A DNA stretch of 8,260 nt, taken from assembly GCA_045616485.1 (NCBI GenBank), contig JAZLGU010000037.1, positions 1 through 8,260 on the forward strand, read 5' to 3'. A program made the position numbers and the translations under genes. Origin of the DNA: RGIG3528 sp045616485 (GTDB taxonomy: Bacteria > Bacillota > Clostridia > Lachnospirales > Lachnospiraceae). Below, piece by piece: positions 1 to 6,747 of the stretch. Position 1 is the stretch's first letter. Each line of letters starts with the position of its first letter. The notes beneath the pieces were generated by a model, which did not search any database, was not told the DNA's origin, and worked only from the letters and a program-made list of their open reading frames with translations.

Positions 1-125
1 GGTAAAGAAAAATAAGCTGCAGCCTGGGCATATGTAGCATACAGTCTCTCTTTCTCAGGGCGGATGAATCGATCAAGCCTGGGTATTCCATCCGATTTCG
101 TTTTTAGCGGTCGTTTATGTGCCAT
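1..125 (-). CDS. Partial small ORF, possible excisionase-like DNA-binding protein (N-terminus only)
   Basis: An open frame starts at the ATG whose complement is at 123-125 and runs off the left edge after 41 codons without a stop. It is preceded by an excellent Shine-Dalgarno sequence (AGGAAGGAGG, about 5 nt before the ATG), which is the main reason to believe it is a gene. The visible protein begins MAHKRPLKTKSDGIPRL, a basic and disordered-looking start, followed by DRFIRPEKERLYATYAQAAAYFSL. The YATYAQAAAYFSL part resembles the start of the helix-turn-helix in small clostridial excisionase/DUF6462-like proteins (pattern YxxYxEGAxLYxx), which often sit in integrative elements. This resemblance is from memory and covers only about 25 residues, so function is tentative. 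It is transcribed in the same direction as lysS but is separated from it by a terminator. Confidence 0.55.
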   Translation of the reverse strand, partial: MAHKRPLKTKSDGIPRLDRFIRPEKERLYATYAQAAAYFSL

Positions 126-148
126 CACTACCTCCTTCCTATCGGTGC

Positions 149-178
149 AAAAAATCGTATATTTTTTTCGATATACGA
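149..178 (-). promoter_or_regulatory. Hairpin with U-run in the leader of the small left-end ORF
   Basis: Arms 155-162 (TCGTATAT) and 171-178 (ATATACGA) pair perfectly over 8 bp around an 8-nt loop. Read on the minus strand, the stem is followed directly by six T residues (complement of A149-154), then by the ribosome binding site and ATG of the ORF starting at 125. A -10-like TATAAA (complement of 192-197) lies just upstream without a convincing -35. The layout fits either an attenuator in a short leader or an operator palindrome. The stem is AT-rich and may be weak as a terminator. Confidence 0.4.
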
Positions 179-231
179 ATCTGACACGCAATTTATAAGA
201 TTTTTGTATGCAGAAACACCCTGCGCCTGAA

Positions 232-251
232 CGCGTGATGGAGCGTGACGG
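232..251 (-). repeat. Two tandem decamers of CCGTCACGCT type (inverted block)
   Basis: On the minus strand, reading from 251 down to 232, two units stand side by side: CCGTCACGCT and CCATCACGCG, 7 of 10 identical. The same decamer family recurs in the opposite orientation at 455-484 (CCGTGACGCT, CCGTCACGTT, CCGTCCGGTG). The two blocks therefore face opposite directions across about 200 bases that also contain the lysS terminator. The function is unknown; a paired binding site for a recombinase or partition protein is one possibility. Confidence 0.45.
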
Positions 252-264
252 AAATCCGAAACGC

Positions 265-311
265 AAAAAAGGACACCCCATAGCAGTCTGGTGACTGTTA
301 TAAGATGTCCT
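265..311 (-). terminator. Rho-independent terminator downstream of lysS
   Basis: On the minus strand the outer stem AGGACA (complement of 306-311) pairs with TGTCCT (complement of 270-275). Inside it a second stem CAGTC/GACTG (284-288 with 293-297) is closed by a 4-nt loop. The outer stem is followed by TTTTTT (complement of 265-270). It lies about 210 bases past the lysS stop and is the first good terminator for that transcript, so the lysS mRNA would have a long 3' tail spanning the decamer repeats. Confidence 0.65.
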
Positions 312-360
312 ATGTTATCTTAAGCTGTCCTTAAGAATGATATTTTATTGTAGGGCTGAA

Positions 361-431
361 ATCCAACACTATCCGACACAAATCGAGGCTTTTTAATGAG
401 TTCTACAACACATCTCAAATTTCTACGACAT
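361..431. repeat. Paired degenerate 9-10 bp motifs with near-helical spacing
   Basis: Four related motifs are visible on the plus strand: ATCCAACAC at 361, ATCCGACAC at 371, CTACAACAC at 403 and CTACGACAT at 423. The first pair is spaced 10 bases apart. The second pair, extended to TTCTACAACA (401) and TTCTACGACA (421), is spaced 20 bases apart with 9 of 10 identical. All share the core ACRACA or CCRACA. This looks like a set of protein-binding sites on one helical face, but there is no protein match to support it. Confidence 0.35.
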
Positions 432-454
432 TTGTTAGAGGATTTGATGAGGTT

Positions 455-515
455 CCGTGACGCTCCGTCACGTTCCGTCCGGTGTCGTTTTGTAGTCGTC
501 AGTGTCCGTCAGAAT
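455..515 (+). repeat. Array of about six decamers beginning YCGT, period close to 10 bp
   Basis: YCGT tetramers start at 455, 465, 475, 485, 496 and 506, that is at steps of 10, 10, 10, 11 and 10 bases. The first units are CCGTGACGCT, CCGTCACGTT and CCGTCCGGTG, the fourth is degenerate (TCGTTTTGTA), and the last two are TCGTCAGTGT and CCGTCAGAAT. The array ends 4 bases before the lysS stop codon, so it lies in the 3' untranslated part of the lysS mRNA. The first two units also form a short dyad (CGTGACG/CGTCACG). A matching inverted block lies at 232-251. Candidate roles are integrase arm sites, iterons or a partition site, all inference. Confidence 0.45.
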
Positions 516-519
516 CCCA

Positions 520-2127
520 TTAATTAAGGGATTTCATCGTAGGGAAAAACAGTACGTCTCTAATTGCTTCTGAATTGGTCAAAAGCATTACCAGTCTGTC
601 GATACCGTAGCCGATGCCGCCGGTAGGTGGCATACCGATTTCCAGGGCATTTAAGAAGTCTTCGTCTGTATGATTTGCCTCTTCGTCACCTGCGTCTGCA
701 GCTGCATCCTGAGCCTTAAAACGCTCACGCTGGTCGATAGGATCGTTCAGCTCGGAGTAAGCATTACACATCTCCCAGGTGTTGATGAAGAGCTCAAAAC
801 GCTCTACCTTGCTAGGATCGGATGGCTTCTTCTTGGTCAGAGGGGATATTGCCAGAGGATGATCCATAATGAATGTTGGCTGGATCAGATTCTTCTCACA
901 ATACTCTTCAAAGAAAAGATTGATGATATCGCCCTTTGTGTGCCACTTCTCGAATTCGATGTGGTGCTCTTTCGCCAGTGCTCTGGCTTCCTCATCAGTA
1001 GCTACCTTATCAAAATCAATGCCTGCGTACTTAATGATAGCCTCATTCATAGTAAGCTTTTCGAAAGGCTTACCGAAATCCAGCTCGATGTCGCCATACA
1101 TAAACTTTGTGGTGCCCAGTACCTTTTCTGCCAGGTATCTGAACATGGATTCAGTCAGCTCCATCATGCCATTGTAGTCTGTATATGCCTGATAAAGCTC
1201 CATCAGTGTGAATTCAGGATTGTGTCTGGTATCAACGCCCTCATTACGGAATACACGTCCGATCTCGAATACACGCTCCATACCACCAACAATCAGTCTC
1301 TTCAGATAAAGCTCCAGAGAAATACGAAGCTTTACATCCTCATCCAGAGCATTGTAATGTGTCTCAAAAGGTCTGGCTGCAGCACCGCCGGCATTGGCTA
1401 CCAGCATAGGTGTCTCTACTTCCATAAAGTCGCGGTCTGCCAGGAAATTTCTGATTTCGCGGATGATTTTAGAACGCTTTACAAAAACGTCCTTAGACTC
1501 TTTATTCATAATAAGGTCAACGTAACGCTGACGATATCTCATATCTGTATCTGTAAGGCCATGGAACTTCTCAGGAAGGATCTGTAAGCTCTTGGAAAGG
1601 AGTACGATCTCGTGAGCATGAATGGAAATCTCACCAGTCATGGTACGGAAAACAAATCCCTTTACGCCATAGATATCGCCGATATCTGACTTTTTGAACT
1701 CTGCGTATGCTTCCTCACCGATAGAATCCTTGGAAACATATACCTGAACAGTGCCCTTAAGGTCCTGGATATTAGCAAAAGAAGCCTTACCCATAACGCG
1801 CTTGAACATCTGACGTCCCGCAATAGAAACATTAATAGGACATGCATCCATAATAGCACGACGCTCCTCATAGTCAGCCTTCTTGGCTGCGCGTGCCTCT
1901 TCTTCAGACATACCTTCAACATTCACTTCACTACGACCTGCCAGCTTTTCAGCCTCCAGTGCCTCGTACAGTGCTTTTACCTCATCGGTATGATGTGTCT
2001 GGTCATATTTAGTAATCTCAAAAGGATCCTTTCCTGCTGCCTGTAAAGCGGCCAGCTTCTCGCGGCGTACCTTAAGGAGCTGATTAAGGTCCTGTGTCTG
2101 TGCATTCTGATTATTCTGATCTGCCAT
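520..2127 (-). CDS. lysS: Lysyl-tRNA synthetase, class II
   Basis: This 535-residue cytoplasmic enzyme charges tRNA-Lys with lysine using ATP. A short N-terminal helix region precedes the anticodon-binding OB fold at about 98-180 (VSIAGRQMFKRVMGKASFA). The class II catalytic core follows: motif 1 near 232-253 (FMEVETP then GGAAARPF), motif 2 near 287-316 (VFEIGRVFRNEG, RHNPEF) and motif 3 near 503-528 (GGIGYGIDRLVMLL, ending RDVLFFP). ELNDPIDQRERF at 459-470 is also typical. The protein is some 30-40 residues longer than the usual bacterial LysRS of about 490-505. The surplus is a charged segment around residues 61-97 (EGMSEEEARAAKKADYEERR) between the first helices and the OB fold. The start is supported by AAAGGA 7 nt upstream of the ATG. 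It has its own promoter and is monocistronic as far as can be seen. Confidence 0.98.
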   Translation of the reverse strand: MADQNNQNAQTQDLNQLLKVRREKLAALQAAGKDPFEITKYDQTHHTDEVKALYEALEAEKLAGRSEVNVEGMSEEEARAAKKADYEERRAIMDACPINVSIAGRQMFKRVMGKASFANIQDLKGTVQVYVSKDSIGEEAYAEFKKSDIGDIYGVKGFVFRTMTGEISIHAHEIVLLSKSLQILPEKFHGLTDTDMRYRQRYVDLIMNKESKDVFVKRSKIIREIRNFLADRDFMEVETPMLVANAGGAAARPFETHYNALDEDVKLRISLELYLKRLIVGGMERVFEIGRVFRNEGVDTRHNPEFTLMELYQAYTDYNGMMELTESMFRYLAEKVLGTTKFMYGDIELDFGKPFEKLTMNEAIIKYAGIDFDKVATDEEARALAKEHHIEFEKWHTKGDIINLFFEEYCEKNLIQPTFIMDHPLAISPLTKKKPSDPSKVERFELFINTWEMCNAYSELNDPIDQRERFKAQDAAADAGDEEANHTDEDFLNALEIGMPPTGGIGYGIDRLVMLLTNSEAIRDVLFFPTMKSLN

Positions 2128-2177
2128 CTCTTTTTCCTTTCGTATAAAACCCTATAAAAGAAGGGCATATTTATAGT

Positions 2178-2207
2178 ATTATAAGCTCAACTCCCGCTTT
2201 TTGTCAA
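2178..2207 (-). promoter_or_regulatory. lysS sigma-70 promoter
   Basis: On the minus strand a perfect -35 TTGACA (complement of 2202-2207) and a perfect -10 TATAAT (complement of 2178-2183) are separated by 18 bases. Transcription would start near 2171, giving a leader of about 45 nt before the lysS ATG. That is too short for a T-box or other large riboswitch, so expression is probably constitutive. Confidence 0.85.
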
Positions 2208-2250
2208 TAAATTCTGTTGATTGGTTCGCCTTATTACTACGTGCATAAAC

Positions 2251-2282
2251 GGATTACTCCGCTCTTCGCGCTCTCGTAATCC
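2251..2282. repeat. Small inverted repeat between lysS and the sugar operon
   Basis: GGATTAC at 2251-2257 pairs with GTAATCC at 2276-2282 around an 18-nt interior rich in GCTCT and CGC. It has no T-run on either strand, so it is not an intrinsic terminator. It sits between the operon terminator and the lysS promoter. It could be a dispersed palindromic (REP-like) element or a 3' processing structure. Confidence 0.35.
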
Positions 2283-2286
2283 TACA

Positions 2287-2323
2287 GAAAAGAACACTTC
2301 CTCCCGGGGTGGAGGAAGTGTTC
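2287..2323 (-). terminator. Rho-independent terminator of the sugar ABC operon
   Basis: GAACACTTCCTCC at 2292-2304 pairs perfectly over 13 bp with GGAGGAAGTGTTC at 2311-2323 around a 6-nt loop. On the minus strand it is followed by TTTT then CTG. It lies 46 bases past the stop of the last permease gene and separates the operon from the lysS promoter. The plus-strand side has no T-run, so it serves the minus strand. Confidence 0.85.
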
Positions 2324-2369
2324 GACGAGGAAGGATGAAATGAAAAAATCATTCATTGTGTAAGCATAA

Positions 2370-3230
2370 TCAACCCTTTACTGAGCCCAGGGCAATACCC
2401 TGTACAATGCTCTTGGAAAGGAAAATATAAACCACGATTACCGGAAGTATTGAGAAGAGGATCATCGCATAAACCATACCATAGTCAAGTGTGGTAAAGT
2501 CAGCTGCTCTCAGCTCAGCCAATAACATAGGCAGAGTCTTCATTTTTTCATCATCAATCAAGAGGGCAGGTACAAAGTAATTGTTCCAGCTGCCTACGAA
2601 TGCGAAGATAGCCTGAACTGCTATAGCAGGCTTCATCAGAGGCAATACAATCTGATTGAATGTGTGGAACTCTCCGGAACCGTCGATACGCGCAGCCTCA
2701 ATCAGTGACAGCGGCAGCGAGCTCTGCATATACTGCTTCATATAGAAGAAAGTAGATGGAGCAGCAATCGCAGGAACGATAAGTGGAATAAAGTTGTTTG
2801 TCATATTTGCATCATTAATCATTTTAACAAATCCCAGTGTTGATACCTGAGCTGGAATTGTCATGATCATGAGAATGAAGGTAAAAATGAAATTTTTTCC
2901 CTTAAATTCGTAAGCGTGAATAGCATAAGCTGTAAGGCAGGAGAAATATGTTGTAAGCACTGCTGTTGCAGTTGCAATGATAAAGCTGTTTCTCAATGCT
3001 GCCAAAGCGTTATATCTACTGGTGAAAAGATTTTTAAAATTTTCAATCAAATGGCCACCTGGAACAAGACTAAAGCCTGTAGAAATCTGTGAATGGCTTC
3101 TAGTAGTAATCATGAATAGCAATACAAACCAAAACAGGCACATGATACATGTAAGCCAAAGTACAATATTCGCTATAAGTCGTCTTGCTTTAATTCCAAG
3201 TCCCTTATTTCTCTTTTTTGTATTTTCCAT
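2370..3230 (-). CDS. Carbohydrate ABC transporter permease, MalG/CUT1 type
   Basis: This 286-residue inner-membrane protein is one half of the heterodimeric channel of a CUT1 sugar importer. Six hydrophobic segments are visible: about 18-41, 82-106, 113-137, 146-166, 202-224 and 251-273. The cytoplasmic EAA loop that docks onto the ATPase is intact at 176-203 (LIEAARIDGSGEF, then IVLPLMKPAI), with E178, A179, A180, D183 and G184. The C-terminus VQGIALGSVKG is typical of MalG/UgpE-like permeases. The gene starts only 8 bases after the stop of the upstream permease, and its Shine-Dalgarno (AGGGGGA) overlaps that stop, so the two are translationally coupled. Full family length. The sugar is not predictable. 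Confidence 0.95.
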   Translation of the reverse strand: MENTKKRNKGLGIKARRLIANIVLWLTCIMCLFWFVLLFMITTRSHSQISTGFSLVPGGHLIENFKNLFTSRYNALAALRNSFIIATATAVLTTYFSCLTAYAIHAYEFKGKNFIFTFILMIMTIPAQVSTLGFVKMINDANMTNNFIPLIVPAIAAPSTFFYMKQYMQSSLPLSLIEAARIDGSGEFHTFNQIVLPLMKPAIAVQAIFAFVGSWNNYFVPALLIDDEKMKTLPMLLAELRAADFTTLDYGMVYAMILFSILPVIVVYIFLSKSIVQGIALGSVKG

Positions 3231-3238
3231 AAATCCCC

Positions 3239-4174
3239 CTAGTTGGCATCTTTTGCATTAGTAATCTTAAATGCAATAAAGCTTAAAATGCCTGTTACAA
3301 CAAACATAAATACAGAGATGGCACCGCCCAGACCGTAATTCTTATTACGAAGATTTTCATTAAGGAACATAACCATAGTCTTGGTAGATGGATTACCTGC
3401 AATAGATGGATTGCCCGAACCACTTGTGAGCACCTGAGGCACATCGAACATCTGAATACCACCTATGATAGATGTAATAAGTACAAATACCAGAATTGGT
3501 CTTAAAAGTGGCAATGTTATTCTGAAAAATACCTGTGTAGATGTAGCGCCATCTACTTCTGATGCTTCATAAAGAGATGTATCAATACCCATCATGCCGG
3601 CCATGAGAAGAATGGTAGTATTACCAAACCACATCATAAAGTTCATGAATGCTATGGTGCCCCTTGCCGTCCATTCGTGATCCAGGAAGGTGTATGGCTT
3701 ATCAATCATACCCAGATGAATCATAATCTGATTTACAGGGCCGCTATTTGCCAGGAACATGAAGAACATCATGGCAAAAGCAGATGCCATTATAAGGTTG
3801 GGCAGATAGATAACGCTCTTGAAAAATCCTGCGCACTTAAGTCTGAGTCTCACATCTGAGAACCAGGCAGCTAAAAGCAGTGAAAACAGAATCTGAGGTA
3901 TAAAGCCCATAACCCAAAGAATAAGCGTATTCTTCATGGCATTCATTAATCTGCCGTCCAAAAATACTTCTTTGTAGTTCGCTAATGCTACCCAGTTGGG
4001 ACCTACCCACTTTGGTGGAACTGTCTGTCTAAAGTATTCAAACAAACTGTATACAAATGTACTAATCAACGGATACAAAGAAAATACACAATATGTCAAT
4101 ACAAATGGAATAAGGAAGATATATCCCCATTTGTTGTAGCTTACTGCTTTACTATGTTTCTTTTTTGCTTTCAT
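3239..4174 (-). CDS. Carbohydrate ABC transporter permease, MalF/UgpA type
   Basis: This 311-residue partner permease of the CUT1 importer has a basic N-terminus (KAKKKHSK) and then a first membrane segment at about 17-43 (IFLIPFVLTYCVFSLYPL, the usual first helix of UgpA-like permeases). Further segments lie near 83-105, 120-142, 172-195, 226-248 and 284-303. The EAA loop is at 200-227 (SLYEASEVDGATSTQVFF, then ITLPLLRPIL), with E203, D208 and G209 in place and S205 replacing the second alanine, a common variant. The start is set by AAAGGGGGA 5 nt before the ATG. A hairpin separates it from the binding-protein gene upstream, and it is directly coupled to the MalG-type gene downstream. Confidence 0.95.
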   Translation of the reverse strand: MKAKKKHSKAVSYNKWGYIFLIPFVLTYCVFSLYPLISTFVYSLFEYFRQTVPPKWVGPNWVALANYKEVFLDGRLMNAMKNTLILWVMGFIPQILFSLLLAAWFSDVRLRLKCAGFFKSVIYLPNLIMASAFAMMFFMFLANSGPVNQIMIHLGMIDKPYTFLDHEWTARGTIAFMNFMMWFGNTTILLMAGMMGIDTSLYEASEVDGATSTQVFFRITLPLLRPILVFVLITSIIGGIQMFDVPQVLTSGSGNPSIAGNPSTKTMVMFLNENLRNKNYGLGGAISVFMFVVTGILSFIAFKITNAKDAN

Positions 4175-4260
4175 AAGAGTCCCCCTTTAGAGATTCGTGC
4201 TTATAAATCACTTTCAAATATCCTATAGATATTCAAAGGTCATTTGTAAGCATTTTTGAT

Positions 4261-4293
4261 AAAAATGGCCTACCTGCTTATGCAGGCAGGCCA
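4261..4293 (-). terminator. Intercistronic stem-loop between binding protein and permeases
   Basis: On the minus strand TGGCCTGCCTGC (complement of 4282-4293) pairs with GCAGGTAGGCCA (complement of 4266-4277) over 12 bp with one G-U pair and a 4-nt loop, followed by TTTTT (complement of 4261-4265). It starts 12 bases after the binding-protein stop. In CUT1 operons such a partial terminator or mRNA-stabilising stem commonly keeps the binding protein more abundant than the permeases. No convincing promoter is seen in the roughly 90 bases between it and the next gene, so readthrough is assumed. Confidence 0.7.
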
Positions 4294-4305
4294 AATGATA
4301 AAATA

Positions 4306-5619
4306 TTAGTCGATCTTAAGTTCTGGGTAGATTGTCTTAACATCCTTCTTGAACTGAGCAAGAGCCTCATCTAATGTAGATGTGCCAAGGAAGTAGTTCT
4401 TCATTGTGTTCTGAAGCTTCTCGTTACAACCCTGATCGTAACCTGTGATGTTGGAAAGGTCGATAGAACCGATACCGGACAGGTAGATAGGAAGAGGATT
4501 CTGACCGCCAAGAACCTTGGATGTGTAATTGGACTTAGCCATTTCTTCCATAGCTGGCTTGTTGTTTACGAAGTCGTTCTTTTCCTTAACGATCTTTGTC
4601 ATTACGTCCTTATCAGTTGTCATCTTAAGGATGATATCCTTAACGAGGTCAGCATTGTCTGTACCCTTTGCAGCACATACCCATGTACCACCCCAGAAGA
4701 ATGCCTGAGGACCTACTGTAAGACCCCAACCGCCTGCTTTACCGATAGAGCCATCCTGATCTGCGTTCATAGAGAAATCGATGAACCAAGCTGGTCCAAA
4801 GTAGCAGAATACCTTACCATCTGGGTAGAAGCCCTTAGACCAGTCAGCGCCCCAAAGGTCATGTGTGCCAGCGTACTCCTTGGTAGCCATTGTCTTAGAA
4901 AGCTCGATCCACTTCTCAATGTTCTTATCAACGTTGATCTTGCCATCCTTTACCCAAGGTGTCTTTGTATTGTTAGAGAATACACGATATGTGTCGTTAA
5001 CAGAAGAGCACATATAGTAGCCTGCTGCCTTCATCTTCTCAGCTGTAGCAAGGAATGTATCCCAATCCTTTACTGCTTCCTGAACCTTTGCAGGATCATC
5101 TGTGCCAAGAACAGCCTTTGCAGCATCTCTATTGTAGATAAGGCCTGCAGGACATCCCTGCCATGAAGAACCCTTAATCTTACCATTGCTGTCTGTCATA
5201 ACATCCTGTGTGTACTTGAACTGATTAGCAAGGTCTGAATTCTTGATACCAAGATCCTCAAGAGCCATTGTGTAGTCAGAATCAACATACTTAAGAGCGT
5301 AGTCAGCCTCTACAAGGAAGATATCTACCTTGTCATCAGCGCTAGCCTTGTCCTGCTTCTCAAGAGCAACATCCAGCTTGTTCTGGTAGTTGTTATCCTT
5401 GTTCTCATTGATGATCCACTTTACTGTAACATCACCAATTTTACCCTCTGTAGCAGAAACCTTTGTGTAACCAGGATAGCAATCAGCTACTCTTGTTACG
5501 AACTCATCGTTCCAAACGTATACGTTAAGAACGTTACCCTGTTTCTTCTTACCGCAACCAGCAAGAAGACCTACTGCCATTACTGCAATAAGAAGCACTG
5601 CAAGTAATCTCTTCTTCAT
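4306..5619 (-). CDS. Sugar ABC transporter solute-binding lipoprotein (family 1)
   Basis: This 437-residue extracellular lipoprotein captures a sugar or oligosaccharide for the CUT1 permeases. It has a type II signal peptide: MKKR, a hydrophobic stretch to residue 20, then the lipobox LLAGC with the lipidated cysteine at C22 and a basic KKK next to it. The mature part follows family 1 binding proteins: VLNVYVWNDEF at the start, YQNKLDVALEK and VDIFLVEADYALKYV in the first lobe, and PAGLIYNRDAAKAVLG at the hinge crossing. Aromatic residues that could stack on sugars are frequent (AFFWGGTWVCAA near 307-318, GPAWFIDF). The ribosome binding site is GGGAGG, about 10 nt upstream. The LacI gene ends 59 bases upstream. 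That gap holds two TTGATAT copies and a -10-like TATAAA, but their 21-base spacing is poor, so co-transcription with the regulator is likely. The ligand is unknown. Confidence 0.93.
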   Translation of the reverse strand: MKKRLLAVLLIAVMAVGLLAGCGKKKQGNVLNVYVWNDEFVTRVADCYPGYTKVSATEGKIGDVTVKWIINENKDNNYQNKLDVALEKQDKASADDKVDIFLVEADYALKYVDSDYTMALEDLGIKNSDLANQFKYTQDVMTDSNGKIKGSSWQGCPAGLIYNRDAAKAVLGTDDPAKVQEAVKDWDTFLATAEKMKAAGYYMCSSVNDTYRVFSNNTKTPWVKDGKINVDKNIEKWIELSKTMATKEYAGTHDLWGADWSKGFYPDGKVFCYFGPAWFIDFSMNADQDGSIGKAGGWGLTVGPQAFFWGGTWVCAAKGTDNADLVKDIILKMTTDKDVMTKIVKEKNDFVNNKPAMEEMAKSNYTSKVLGGQNPLPIYLSGIGSIDLSNITGYDQGCNEKLQNTMKNYFLGTSTLDEALAQFKKDVKTIYPELKID

Positions 5620-5678
5620 AACTAAATTTCCTCCCTATTTGTTATGTGTTTTATATCAAAGCCCCTTTGGCTCTAATA

Positions 5679-6689
5679 TCAATTTAATTTACCTACTGTC
5701 TTACCGGGATAAACCGTACCGGCTACCAGTATCTGCTCAACAATCGCAGACTTTGGTCTCTCTATGAGATCAATCAACTTCTCAGCTGCTTTACTTCCGA
5801 TAGTGGTAACATCCTGCCTAAGCGTAGTGAGCTGTGGCTCAATATGACGTCCTATTCTAATGCCATCGTAGCCTGCCACTGATATATCATCAGGGATCCT
5901 AAGGCCATGCTCTTTTATCACATTAATCCCGCCAAAGCAGGAGAAATCGTCCGGATAAAGAATACATGTAGGTGGAGTCTTAAGTCTAAGAAGCTCCTCT
6001 GTCTTTTCTGCAGCTACTCTTGTGGATCTGTAATGAGCCTGCTTCACATACTCATCCGGCACCTTGAGCCCGGCTTCATCCATAGTCCTGTAAAAGGATG
6101 ACATACGGCTTCTGGTAACTGCTGAATCAGTACCGTGTATAAGAGCTATACGCTCATGCCCCATACTAATGATATATCTTACAAGGTCCCTCATACCCCC
6201 AACGTTATCTGATAGAACTGAAGCCTTCGTAAAGAAGGAGTGGTCGATGGTGACTAAAGGAATATCGCTCTTGGCCAAGGCCTCGACCTCAGGGTCGTAG
6301 AAGTCTACACAGGCAATAATCACGCCATCAAATCCTCTATACCTGCAGTGATCCAGGTAGCTCATGCTGCCCCTCTCTCTGCTGGTGTTAATAAATGTCA
6401 AGTCGTATCCTCTAGCCTCTGCTGTCTTCTTGAAACTGTCAAGTACATGGGCGAAGAAGTCATGAGTAAGACCCGACTGTTCTTTATCTACAAATAATAC
6501 TCCGATATTATTACTTCTATTAGTCTTTAAGGCCCTGGCATTGGAATTGGGAAGATATCCCATCTCTTTAGCAGCTAAACATATTTTTGCTTTCGTCTCC
6601 TCGCCTATGTCGCTATGACCATTCAGTGCCTTACTTACCGTCGCTACACTAACACCACAGGCTTTTGCAATGTCTTTTAGTGATACCAT
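5679..6689 (-). CDS. LacI-family transcriptional regulator of the sugar operon
   Basis: This 336-residue cytoplasmic repressor has an N-terminal helix-turn-helix at residues 3-22 (SLKDIAKACGVSVATVSKAL) and a hinge segment at 44-58 (GYLPNSNARALKTNR, the helix that inserts into the central CG of the operator). A periplasmic-binding-protein-like effector domain covers about 60-330, with the conserved ILYPDDFSCFGG and ISVAGYDGIRIGR blocks at 243-281 and LTTLRQD at 287-293. Full family length. The start is supported by GAGGTGA 3-4 nt before ATG. Being first in the locus and directly upstream of the binding-protein gene, it most likely controls this importer and itself, with the imported sugar or a derivative as inducer. 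A role as a global CcpA is less likely given this operon context. Confidence 0.95.
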   Translation of the reverse strand: MVSLKDIAKACGVSVATVSKALNGHSDIGEETKAKICLAAKEMGYLPNSNARALKTNRSNNIGVLFVDKEQSGLTHDFFAHVLDSFKKTAEARGYDLTFINTSRERGSMSYLDHCRYRGFDGVIIACVDFYDPEVEALAKSDIPLVTIDHSFFTKASVLSDNVGGMRDLVRYIISMGHERIALIHGTDSAVTRSRMSSFYRTMDEAGLKVPDEYVKQAHYRSTRVAAEKTEELLRLKTPPTCILYPDDFSCFGGINVIKEHGLRIPDDISVAGYDGIRIGRHIEPQLTTLRQDVTTIGSKAAEKLIDLIERPKSAIVEQILVAGTVYPGKTVGKLN

Positions 6690-6747
6690 ATGTCACCTCA
6701 TATTAAATTTCCTGTGGATTTAAGTAGTTGATTTCTTTTCTCAAAAC

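Noticed and set aside
670..1587. 305-residue plus-strand open frame
   Set aside because: It lies entirely antisense to lysS, is rich in Cys/Leu/Ile in an unnatural way, and has no convincing ribosome binding site. It is a shadow of the real gene.
5620..5678. A separate promoter for the binding-protein gene (TTGATA and TATAAA)
   Set aside because: The spacing is 21 bases, outside the usual 16-18. Co-transcription with the regulator is the simpler view, though a weak promoter cannot be excluded.
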